A stretch of DNA of 64,000 bases, taken from contig JAPPNI010000041.1 in NCBI GenBank assembly GCA_028873865.1, forward strand, positions 59,502-123,501, read 5' to 3'. A program made the translations under genes and the position numbers. Below, piece after piece: positions 7,557 through 16,800 of the stretch. Origin of the DNA: Chloroflexota bacterium. GTDB taxonomy: Bacteria; Chloroflexota; Dehalococcoidia; Bin125. The notes below the pieces were generated by a model, which did not search any database, was not told the origin of the DNA, and was given only the letters and a program-made list of their open reading frames with translations. Position 1 is the first letter of the stretch, and each line of letters opens with the position of its first letter.

Positions 7557-9788
7557 ATGCTCGAAAAGAAGATCGCGGGCTACAGCGACGAGATCAGCGT
7601 CGCCCCTGGCGAACGCATCCGCTTCATGGTCAGCTGCGAGCCGGGCGTCGACCGCTACCAGGCCGACATCGTCCGCCTGATCTCCGGCGACCGCCAGCCC
7701 GACGGTCCCGGCTACCGCGACGAACTCCTGCCCACTCCCGTCAGCGGCGAGTACCCCGGTCGCACCCAGGAGACCTACTGCGGCTCCTACGCCGTCGTTC
7801 CCGACGGACCCGCCTTCAGCGCCCTCAACGATCTCTCCCTCCAGGCCGCCATCTTCCCCACGCTCCCCGGCCTCCGCCGGGCCTGCCTCATCTCCAAGAT
7901 GGACGTCGACGCCGGCCGCGGCTTCGCCCTCTGGACCGACCCCGCCGACGGCCTCGTCCTCCAGCTCGGAGACGGCGCCGGCAGCCTGCAGGAATTCGCG
8001 CTCGGACAGGCCTTCGTTGCCCGCGAGTGGTACCTGGTCAGCGCCACCTACGACGCCGCCGGCGGCGAAGTCCACCTGAGCCAGCAGCTGCTCGACTCCT
8101 ACGCCCTCGACACCTCGAGCGGCCAGGCCAGGCACGCCAGCGAGGGAACCGCAGTCGTCGCCTGCGACGCGCCCCTCCTGATCGCCGCCGCCAGCCGCGA
8201 AGAGGCTCGCGGCAAGCCCGTCGGCGAGATGATCTTCAACGGCCGCATCGAGCGTCCCGTCGTCGCCTCACGCGTCCTGGAAGACAGCGAGATCGAAGCC
8301 CTGCGCACAGGGCCGGTGCCCCTCGACCTGCGCCCTGACATCTGCGCCGCCTGGGACTTCGCCCACGCGATCGACACCGACGACATCATCGACATCTCGC
8401 CCAACCGGGCCCACGGCGAACTGATCAACCTCCCGATCCGCGCCGTGCGTGGCTCCAACTGGACCGGCGACGAGCTGGACTTCAACCACGCGCCCGAACA
8501 GTACGCCGCCATCCACTTCCTCGACGACTCGCTCTACGACTGCGAGTGGGACGTCGACTTCGAACTGGAAGTCCCCGCCGACACGTCCAGCGGCCTCTAC
8601 GCCGCCCGCCTCACCGCCGGCGACCAGGAAGACCACATCACCTTCGTCGTGCGCCCGCCGAGGAACACAGCCACCGCCTCGCTGGCGCTGCTCATCCCCA
8701 CGGCCAGCTACATGGCCTACGGCAACTCCCGCGGCGGCATCGAGTTCGGCAATGAACTGCTCGCCAACCATCTCGCCGTGATCGGACCCCACGAGCGCTA
8801 CCTCAACCGTCACCCCGAGTACGGCAACTCGATGTACGACAACCACAACGACGGCACCGGCGTCTGCTACTCCTCGCGCCTCCGCCCGCTGATCAACATT
8901 CGCCCCACCCATCACTGGCTCTGGCAGCTCAGCGCCGACATGCACCTCGTCGAGTGGCTCGAGGCGCAGGGCATCCCCTTCGACGTGATCACCGACGAGG
9001 ACATGCACCAGGACGGCGTCTCACTGCTCGAGCGCTACTCCTGCGTCATGACCTGCAGCCACCCCGAGTACTACTCCACCAACATGTGGGACGCCGTGCA
9101 CGCCTACACCCAGCGCGGCGGCCGCCTCATGTACATGGGCGGCAACGGCTTCTACTGGCGCGTCGCCTACCGCGACGACAAGCCCGGCGCCATGGAAATG
9201 CGCCGCACCGAGGACGGCTCCCGCTCCTGGGCCAGCGAGCCCGGTGAGTACTACATGGCCTTCACCGGCGAGTACGGCGGCCTCTGGTGGCGCGCCGGAC
9301 GCACCCCGCAGTCGCTCGTCGGCAACGGCTTCATCGCCCAGGGCTTCGACCACTCCTCCTACTTCCGCCGCACCGCCGACAGTCACGACCCGCGAGCCGC
9401 CTTCATCTTCGAGGGCATCGACGACGAGATCATCGGAGACTTCGGGCTAATCGGCGGCGGCGCAGCCGGCCTCGAACTCGACTCGGCCAGCCGCGGCTAC
9501 GGAACGCCGCCCCACGCCCTGACCGTCGCCACCTCCGAGCAACACACCGACGCCTACATCCGCGTCAACGAGGACATCGGTCACATGTTGCTCTCGATCG
9601 GCGGACAGGACGACCCCCAGGTCCACGCCGACGTGGTGTTCTTTGAGACCCCCCGAGGCGGCGCCGTCTTCTCCACCGGCTCCATCGGCTGGAGCTCCGC
9701 CCTGTTCCACAACGATCACGACAACAACGTCTCGCGCATGACCCGCAACGTGCTCGACCGGTTCCTCGACCCGACCCCGCTCACGTAG
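7557..9788 (+). CDS. N,N-dimethylformamidase large-subunit-like enzyme
   Basis: A 743-residue protein resembling the large (beta) subunit of N,N-dimethylformamidase (about 760 residues), which hydrolyses dimethylformamide to formate and dimethylamine using a mononuclear iron held by two Tyr and one Glu. An N-terminal beta domain and a LamG-like sandwich (about 80-245) precede the catalytic part. Candidate iron ligands by position are Tyr385 (ASYMAYGN), Tyr427 (NSMYDNHND) and Glu504 (CSHPEYYS). GAGGAAAG precedes the ATG. The gene forms an operon with the small-subunit-like gene. The real substrate may be another amide; related proteins are common in environmental bacteria without known DMF use. 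Confidence 0.8.
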   Translation: MLEKKIAGYSDEISVAPGERIRFMVSCEPGVDRYQADIVRLISGDRQPDGPGYRDELLPTPVSGEYPGRTQETYCGSYAVVPDGPAFSALNDLSLQAAIFPTLPGLRRACLISKMDVDAGRGFALWTDPADGLVLQLGDGAGSLQEFALGQAFVAREWYLVSATYDAAGGEVHLSQQLLDSYALDTSSGQARHASEGTAVVACDAPLLIAAASREEARGKPVGEMIFNGRIERPVVASRVLEDSEIEALRTGPVPLDLRPDICAAWDFAHAIDTDDIIDISPNRAHGELINLPIRAVRGSNWTGDELDFNHAPEQYAAIHFLDDSLYDCEWDVDFELEVPADTSSGLYAARLTAGDQEDHITFVVRPPRNTATASLALLIPTASYMAYGNSRGGIEFGNELLANHLAVIGPHERYLNRHPEYGNSMYDNHNDGTGVCYSSRLRPLINIRPTHHWLWQLSADMHLVEWLEAQGIPFDVITDEDMHQDGVSLLERYSCVMTCSHPEYYSTNMWDAVHAYTQRGGRLMYMGGNGFYWRVAYRDDKPGAMEMRRTEDGSRSWASEPGEYYMAFTGEYGGLWWRAGRTPQSLVGNGFIAQGFDHSSYFRRTADSHDPRAAFIFEGIDDEIIGDFGLIGGGAAGLELDSASRGYGTPPHALTVATSEQHTDAYIRVNEDIGHMLLSIGGQDDPQVHADVVFFETPRGGAVFSTGSIGWSSALFHNDHDNNVSRMTRNVLDRFLDPTPLT

Positions 9789-10372
9789 GTCCGCCGCTGA
9801 TCACTCCGGCGCTGGCGCGACAACCCAGCGACAACCCAGCGACAACCCAGCGACAACCCGGCAACAGTGCGACTCGATAGCCGCTCCGACCCGCTCGCAG
9901 ATCCATCGGCTACAATCAGACCACCAGTTCTCGTCGAGTGGTCGGAGCCGCAGCCCATGTCCGTCCAGACCCCTCATTTCTCCGCCAACCGGAACCGGAC
10001 ACACCCGAACAGACCCGGACGCGGGACCTGAAAAAACCTGAAAAATGCTGAAAGCCGGAAGTCCATCCTCTCCCCCCGGACTCCCCACACCAGGCAGGAA
10101 TTCCACCGGAGACAGCGGGAACCATCCGGAAAAATCCGAAAATAACCGGAAAAATCTGGACGAATCTGGACATTTCCGAACGGCCGCCGCGACAATGTCC
10201 AGTCCACAGCAGCACATCCGCCAAATTCGCCCGAAAAAATCTCTCAAGAATCCGAACGGCCAGTCGCGATCGCCGATCTCCTCCTGGAATTCCCGCTCAA
10301 CCGAGCCGGCCAATAACATCCTCCCTGAAAGTCCCCTGAAAACTTCTTGCAGGCCAACCGGAGAAGCACGCG
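9789..10372. other. intergenic region with short A-rich repeats
   Basis: About 580 bp lacking a convincing gene. It begins with a perfect 11-bp tandem array (listed separately). From about 10030 to 10190 short words such as CCTGAAAAA, CCGGAAAAAT and ATCTGGAC recur, giving an A-rich patch unlike the surrounding GC-rich coding DNA. Open frames here are low-complexity on both strands. The promoter for the Rieske oxygenase gene should lie in this stretch. Confidence 0.5.
9819..9862 (+). repeat. 11-bp tandem repeat, four copies
   Basis: GACAACCCAGC is repeated head to tail at 9819, 9830, 9841 and 9852; the last copy has one change (GACAACCCGGC). It starts about 30 bp after the dimethylformamidase stop codon. 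It could be a slippage array or a protein-binding array. Confidence 0.85.
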
Positions 10373-12013
10373 ATGAAGACTGAAGTCCATCCGCTCAGCG
10401 GCGCGACCTACACCGAACTCGGCGACGGCAAGGTCCGCGTCGACAAGGCGCAGAAGTACGGCATCTTCGACTGGGAAGGTCACCACATCGAAGGCGACCT
10501 GATGCACGCCGATCCGCATCTCCTCCAGTGGGTCGGCGGTCCGGAGCTGCCCTCGAGGGCCGCCAAACGCGACCCGCGACGCAATAACTCCGCCTCGCAG
10601 ATGCAGCGCGACGCCCAGGCGGCCGAGGCCCAGTACACCGGCGGCACCGCCCTGCTGGGCGAGGTCGACGAGAGCTTCACCCGCTACACCGGCGACCCCG
10701 GCCGCGACACCCCGGCCGGCCGCCGCTCATTGGGCATCTCCTTCATGGAACTGCTCAAGATGGACCAGTTCCCCGAGCGAATCCCCGACACCCTGCGCAT
10801 GGAGCGCTCACAGCCCGGCGGCGTCCGCCGCGTGCCCACCGAGCGCTACACCGATCAGAAGTGGCACGACCTCGAGGTCGAGCGGCTCTGGAAACGCGTC
10901 TGGCAGATGGCCTGCCACGTCGACGACATCCCCGAAATCGGCGATTACATCGTCTATGACGTCGCCCATCTCTCCTGGATCGTGGTGCGCACCGGCGAGA
11001 ACGAGTTCAAGGCCTACAACAACGCCTGCCTCCACCGCGGCCGCCAGTTGAGAGAGTTCGACGGCAAGCAGGCCACCGAGTTCCGCTGCCCCTTCCACGG
11101 CTGGTGCTGGGAACTGGACGGCTCGCTGCGCGAGATTCCCTCGGAGTGGGACTTCCCCGAGGTCCGCGAGGATGTCGGCCAACTGCCCGAGGCCCGGGTC
11201 GGAACCTGGGGCGGTTTCGTCTTCATCAACCCCGATCCCGACGGCGAACCCTTCGAGGACTTCCTCGGCTCTCTGCCGGCCCACTACGAGAAGTACGACT
11301 ACGAGACCAAGTACAAGCAGGTTCACGTGGCCAAGATCGTGCGGGCCAACTGGAAGACCAACCAGGAAGCCTTCATGGAGGGCTACCACATCATCGCCAC
11401 TCATCCGCAGCTCATGATCTACGGCGGCGACGGTGCCAACCACCAGTACGACTCGTTCGACAACTGGTCTCGCGCCGTCACCCTCGCCGTCAAGACCAGC
11501 GCCCACCTCAACCTCCATCCACCGCGCGAGGAGCTGTCCGAATCGCGCAACAGGATGGCCAACATGATGCGCGAGAGCCTGCGCGAAACGATCGGCGACC
11601 GGGTCGACATCTACTGCGACGCCGAGCTGATCGACGGCCAGTACAACAACCTCTTCCCCAACTTCCATCCCTGGGGCTCATTCAGCCGCATCGTCTACCG
11701 CTTCCGGCCCTACGGCAGCGATCCCGAGATGTCGATCATGGAGGTCATCTACCTCGCCCCCTGGCCCGAGGACAAACCCAGGCCGCCGGCCGCCCCGATC
11801 CACTGGCTCGGCCCCGACGACCACTGGACCGACGCCCCCGAGATGGGCGGCCTCGCCCGCGTCCTCAATCAGGACAGCTACAACCTGCCCAAGATCCAGA
11901 AGGGTCTCAAGGCCAAGGTCAACCCCTACATCTACCTGGCCGCCTACGAGGAAGGCAAGATCCGCCACTTCCACCATCTCTACGACCAGTGGGTGGCCTA
12001 CGACGACGGCTAG
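10373..12013 (+). CDS. Rieske non-heme iron oxygenase, large subunit
   Basis: A 546-residue ring-hydroxylating-type oxygenase. The Rieske [2Fe-2S] ligands are Cys219-x-His221 (CLHRG) and Cys239-x2-His242 (CPFHGW). The mononuclear iron site is His339 and His344 in EGYHIIATHPQ, with Asp501 (LNQDSYN) as the likely third ligand. The first 150 or so residues are an extension not present in typical 400-450-residue subunits. GGAG lies upstream of the ATG. No small subunit, ferredoxin or reductase gene is adjacent, so electrons must come from elsewhere. The substrate is unknown. The nearby P450 and dimethylformamidase-like genes suggest a region devoted to oxidative breakdown of small organics. Confidence 0.9.
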   Translation: MKTEVHPLSGATYTELGDGKVRVDKAQKYGIFDWEGHHIEGDLMHADPHLLQWVGGPELPSRAAKRDPRRNNSASQMQRDAQAAEAQYTGGTALLGEVDESFTRYTGDPGRDTPAGRRSLGISFMELLKMDQFPERIPDTLRMERSQPGGVRRVPTERYTDQKWHDLEVERLWKRVWQMACHVDDIPEIGDYIVYDVAHLSWIVVRTGENEFKAYNNACLHRGRQLREFDGKQATEFRCPFHGWCWELDGSLREIPSEWDFPEVREDVGQLPEARVGTWGGFVFINPDPDGEPFEDFLGSLPAHYEKYDYETKYKQVHVAKIVRANWKTNQEAFMEGYHIIATHPQLMIYGGDGANHQYDSFDNWSRAVTLAVKTSAHLNLHPPREELSESRNRMANMMRESLRETIGDRVDIYCDAELIDGQYNNLFPNFHPWGSFSRIVYRFRPYGSDPEMSIMEVIYLAPWPEDKPRPPAAPIHWLGPDDHWTDAPEMGGLARVLNQDSYNLPKIQKGLKAKVNPYIYLAAYEEGKIRHFHHLYDQWVAYDDG

Positions 12014-12016
12014 CCG

Positions 12017-12409
12017 CTACTCGGTCTCATACAGCGGCAACGTCGGAGCGTTCGCCGCCGCCGCCTCGGTGATCGCCAGCATCCCGCGGATCCGATCCGC
12101 CTCCCGCTCCCGCTCCGCGTCTCCAAGCGAGTAGGCCTGGGCCGCAATTCCGCCGATCCCATGCGATCCCCAGCCGACAACAAGCTCCTCGATCTCATGC
12201 AGAACCGCCCCCGGCACCGCCTTGCGAGGCAGTCGAAGCTCCGCAATCCGAGTCCACGCCGCCGCCAGAGCCTGAGGCGTAACCGGAGACGCCGAGACAT
12301 CGTCAACCGCTGCCCGCAGCCGCTGCAGAGTCGGTTCAAGCTGTTGAGATGTGTAGGACGCCTCCCCATGCTCACGAAACATCTCGGGCAGGTCGAACTC
12401 GTCCGGCAT
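12017..12409 (-). CDS. small helical protein downstream of P450, unknown
   Basis: A 130-residue, mostly helical, acidic open frame starting at an ATG with a GGTCGAG-like site and ending convergently 3 bp after the Rieske gene. It begins 7 bp after the P450 stop codon, on the same strand, so it is probably cotranscribed with the P450. No domain is recognised; the sequence has regular heptad-like leucines in the first half. The tight spacing and balanced composition argue that it is real, but a spurious frame cannot be excluded. Confidence 0.5.
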   Translation of the reverse strand: MPDEFDLPEMFREHGEASYTSQQLEPTLQRLRAAVDDVSASPVTPQALAAAWTRIAELRLPRKAVPGAVLHEIEELVVGWGSHGIGGIAAQAYSLGDAEREREADRIRGMLAITEAAAANAPTLPLYETE

Positions 12410-12416
12410 CTCGACC

Positions 12417-13676
12417 CTAGACCCGGTCGAAGAGGATATGCAGATCGTTCAGGCCGCGCAGGATGAAGCTGGGCACGTGGCTCGGCGGCGGCTGCTCGGG
12501 ATCGAGGCGGAAGTTCGTCATCCGGCCCAGCACCTCCTCGAACGCAACCTGGATCTCCAGCCGCGCCAGCGCCGCACCGATGCAGTAGTGAGGTCCCGCG
12601 CTGAACGCCACATGTCGAGCAGCATTCTCACGCCGCACATCGAACCGGGCCGCCTCCGCAAAGGTGCACTCATCGCGGTTGGCCGCCGCGTAGAGCAGCA
12701 TGATCCGCGTCCCCTCCGACAGGTCCACGCCGCCCAGCCTCACCGGCCGGGTCGTCGTCCGGAATAGCGCCCGCACCGGCGATTCCACCCGCAGCGCCTC
12801 CTCGGCCATGTTCCCAATCAACGAAGGATCAGCCTGCACCACCTGGAGCTGGTCCGGATGCTCCACGAACAGCAGCAGCGCGCTGCCGATCAGGTGCGCG
12901 GTCGTCTCCTTGCCCGCCACCTGGAGCTGCTGCAGGATGCTCAGGATCTCCTCATCATTGAGCGGTCGCGAACCGCCGTCAGTCTCAAGCTCCGCCGTCG
13001 CCAGGGTGGTCAGGATGTCGTCCTGAGGATCCCGCCGTCGCTCTTCGGCGCGTTCCAGGAAGAACTCCTGAAGCTCGATCCCGGCCTCCAGGATCACGCG
13101 TTCCTCCTCGGCTGGAATCGAACGCTCGATGCCGCCGATCGCGAAGTCGGCCCGACGCTTGAACTCCTTCAAGTCAGAACGAGGCACGCCAATCTGGTCC
13201 GCGATCACCGCCATCGGCAGCTCATCCGCGAACTGCTTGGTGAAGTTGACTTTGCCCGCGTCGATGAACCCGTCGATCAGGCCGGTCACGATCTCGCGGA
13301 CGTATCCCTCCATCCCCATCACCCGGCGCGGCGCCAGCGCCTTGTTGACCAGCGACCGGTAGCGGGCATGGTGCGGCGGGTCCGCCGCGAGCAGCGTCGG
13401 GACATTGGCCCGATCAAACATGCGCCGCAGCCGGACGATCTCCTCATCATCAGCATTGGCCCGACCGCGAGGGAGGTTGCCGCCGCCGGTCGGCACCGCC
13501 GAGGAGTACGTCTCGGGATCGTGAACCACCTCCTGCAGCAGGTCGTAGCTGCTCACGATGGTGACGCCGAGTTCGGGAGCAATGTGTACCGGAGCCTCAG
13601 CATGAAGCGCCTCATAGAAGGGATACGGGCACTCCAGGGTCTCAGGATCAAGCAGATTGAAGCTCTCAACATCCAT
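12417..13676 (-). CDS. bacterial cytochrome P450
   Basis: A 419-residue soluble P450 of bacterial class I size. The I-helix oxygen-activation motif is AGKETT, the K-helix ExxR is EEALR, and the heme-binding loop is FSAGPHYCIGAALAR with the proximal Cys. All core elements are present. It would use a ferredoxin and reductase encoded elsewhere. The start ATG at 13676 gives the usual N-terminus (DPETLECPYPFYEALHAEAPV). A small helical protein gene follows at once. Substrate class cannot be told from sequence; its closeness to the Rieske oxygenase suggests a shared catabolic theme, which is inference. Confidence 0.93.
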   Translation of the reverse strand: MDVESFNLLDPETLECPYPFYEALHAEAPVHIAPELGVTIVSSYDLLQEVVHDPETYSSAVPTGGGNLPRGRANADDEEIVRLRRMFDRANVPTLLAADPPHHARYRSLVNKALAPRRVMGMEGYVREIVTGLIDGFIDAGKVNFTKQFADELPMAVIADQIGVPRSDLKEFKRRADFAIGGIERSIPAEEERVILEAGIELQEFFLERAEERRRDPQDDILTTLATAELETDGGSRPLNDEEILSILQQLQVAGKETTAHLIGSALLLFVEHPDQLQVVQADPSLIGNMAEEALRVESPVRALFRTTTRPVRLGGVDLSEGTRIMLLYAAANRDECTFAEAARFDVRRENAARHVAFSAGPHYCIGAALARLEIQVAFEEVLGRMTNFRLDPEQPPPSHVPSFILRGLNDLHILFDRV

Positions 13677-13895
13677 ACGCGCGCTCCGGAACTCCGGCCG
13701 ACTCTTTGCCGAGTTGCTGCTCAGCTGCTGTCAGGTCTCGGTCGCGAGGATACTGAGTACCGCAAATCCCCATTCCCGAGACCCGCTCTCGGATCGAGGA
13801 CAGCCGCACCATACCCGCCCGCCCGAGCGTCAGGGATCTGCTTCTACCCGACCGTAGGGCCGTGTCGCGGCGAAGGTCGCCCCGCAAGATTCGGC

Positions 13896-16800
13896 CTAGG
13901 GCTCCGACGCGTCGAGCGGCGTGCTCACGAACCAACGGTCAACTGGTACCGATATGCGGAGGAAGCGCTGCCTGGGCAGCAACCGCTCGCCCCATTCATC
14001 ATCCGCCGACCGCAGCTGGATCGCGAACTCGACCCGGCCGCTGCTCACCCGTCGAGCCACAATCCGGATCGCCCGAGCACCGTCGTCCTCACCGACGACA
14101 AACGCGCTGCTGTTCCGCCATCGTCCCAAATCGCTCGAGATCGGGAAGAAGCGCAGCCGGGGCAGGATCCGGTCCTGCCACCCGCCTTCAGGCGACCGCT
14201 CCTGAAGGGCGAACTCGAACCGTTCGCGCGCCACGCGCCGAGCCGCGATCCGTACCTCAGGCGGCATAGCAGCCGGATCGACCCTGATTGTCAGCCTGCT
14301 GGTTGGGCTGTTCAACGAGCCGTCGCTGGCCGATACGGTCAGGTTCGCCGTGCCGGGGCCAATCGGAGTGACGCTGAGGATGCCGTCGGCGACAGCCGCC
14401 TCCGCAATGCCGGGGTCCGAAACCTGCCCAAGCGTGTAGCTCAGCGGGTCGCCGTCGGGGTCGCTGAAGTACCTGGCCAATCTGAGACGTGTCGGCTCTC
14501 CACCAGCCGTCAACCGGAGCGGCGGCAGCGCAGTCGTTTGAGGCGCCTGGTTGCCGGTCTCGATCGTCACGCGGTACACCCGCTCACGGCTACCGTCCGG
14601 CGACGTCACCGTGACGATGATCTGAGCGCCTTCCGACAACACGACCTGGTGCCCGCCGGCGCCGTCGGCGGCGGCTGGCTCGATCAAGATGCGCGCGTCC
14701 TCTTGCGCCGGCGTCGCGACGACGGTGCTGTCAGCCGCGTTAGCGACCCCGATGTACTCCGTCTGCAACGGGGAGAAACTACCGATCTCTACCGAGCTCA
14801 ACGACAACGAGGCCAAACGCGCATCAATCGCATCGGGCAGGTTGTAGCTATAGACTTTCTCGTCCTGTGCATCGGCGACCAGCAGCACCGTGAGGTCAGA
14901 CCAGATGCCCCGCGCGTCGCCATTGCCCGCCTTGAGCAGGGAGCGGAAGCTGAACTCCACCTCTTCGAGGCGCTGGAGCTCGCCGTCCACGATTCGGTAC
15001 GCGAACACGCGCTTGGCGCCGTCGTCGGAAATCCAGATCGTGACGCCGTCGGACCAGAGGCCCCGAGGACTGCGGTTGAGCGAGTCAAGCTCGTACTCCG
15101 CCAGCAGCGCGCCGCTGGCCAGGTCGTAGACGAACAGCGCATCCTTGACGCTGTCGACCACGTACATCCGCTCACCGTCGGACCAGATCCCGCGCGGATC
15201 GCGGTTGCGTTCGTCCAGTTCAAGATCTCGTTCAGGGAGCCGGGCGCCATCGTCGAGCCGGTACGCGAAGATCTGGTCCTGGCCGCTGTCGGCGACCCAA
15301 ACCGTCTCGCCGTCCGACCAGATGCCGTGGGAGAATCGGTTGCGGGCGTCGAGCTCGAACTCGGCCGCTTCGATACGCTCGCCGGTCAGCAAGTCGTAGG
15401 CGAAGACGCGGTCCGATCCCGTCGCCGAGTTCTCCAGCACCCAGATGGTCTGTCCGTCCGACCAGATGCCGGTCGGATTCTCGTTCTCGGGATCAAGTTC
15501 GTCCAGATCGCGCGTCACGTTCCAGTCGAAGTCGGCCTCGGAGGGAACCGGCGTCGCAGGCGCGCCACCGCCGCCGCCTCCACCTCCACCACCTCCGCCG
15601 GCTGAGGATCCGGACCGAACGAACGCGCCGCCCGTGACCGTGATCACGACCTCAATCGAGTCATCTACGCCATCGTTGGGGGTGTAGAAGTCATCGAAAC
15701 CGTCGTGAACCTCCACATTGACCGAATACTCCTCCCCTTCGAGCAGCACGTCCTTGGTCCGGATCTGACCCGTGTCTGGATCGATCGTGAAGTGCTCCTC
15801 GTCAGTACCGCCCAGGTCATATGTGAGCGCCTCGTCCGGGTCGGGATCATCGGCCTTCACCGGTGCGCCGACCGGTCTGCCCTTGCCCGACCCCTGACGG
15901 ATGCTGCGAGTCGGCGACGTTTCTGTGAAGCCGGGCGCGTTGTTGGTGGTAGTCGGTTGGGTCTCGCCGATCCGCGACCGGGTCGTCGCCGAAGCCACCT
16001 TGTTGCCGCCGCGCTGGTCTGAGTACTCCACGGTCGCCTGCAGATAGTGACCAACGTCGTCTTCAGTGGCTGTGTAGCTGTCCAAACTGGCGCCGCTAAT
16101 CTCCTCCCAGCTCGAACGGTTGCGGGACCGCTCCCATTTCCAGGTCTCATCGCTCTCGCCGTTGTCGTCGTCCATGAGCTCTGCGTTGAAGCGAGTCCCA
16201 ACCCAGCCGCGCAGCGGGGTGATGGTGACGACGCCCTCTTCCTCGACATCCGTCACTGCGACAGACACGAATAGCGAGTCGGACAAACCTTCATGGTCTT
16301 CAACCGCGATGGTCACCGAGTAGGTTGTTACATCCTCGTAGCTGGGTGGCGAGCGGAAGTACAACTCACCCCGCTGGGAAATCCAGAATGTGCTGCCGCT
16401 GACCGACCATGTCAGCGTGTCCCGCTCCGGGTCGGAAGCCGTGTAGGTGGCCACGACGGCGCTGGTGTTCTCGTTCACCGACGGCGCAGTGTCGCCGCTG
16501 ACGACCGGCGCTTCGTTCACGTCGGTCAGCGTGATGATCACGCTCTGCCGGTCGTCGATGGCGTCATCGTCGGGGTCGCCCAGCGAGTCCGCACCGTCCG
16601 AGACTTCCACCGTGACCCGCAGCGTGCGTTTGGTCTCGTAGTCGAATTCTGCACCGCTCGCGACCCGCAACTGTCCGTCGTTCTCTCCGATCGTGAACAG
16701 CGCTGCATCCGTTCCGCTCAAGGTGTACGTCAACAGGTCGTTGTTGAAGTCGGTGGCGACCACAGGATCGCCGACCGGAGTGCCACCAGGGTCGTCCTCA

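Noticed and set aside
12858..15605. 915-codon plus-strand open frame
   Set aside because: It is antisense to the giant repeat protein and the P450, is rich in Arg/Val/Ala with no domain pattern, and exists because GC-rich coding DNA rarely has stops on the opposite strand.
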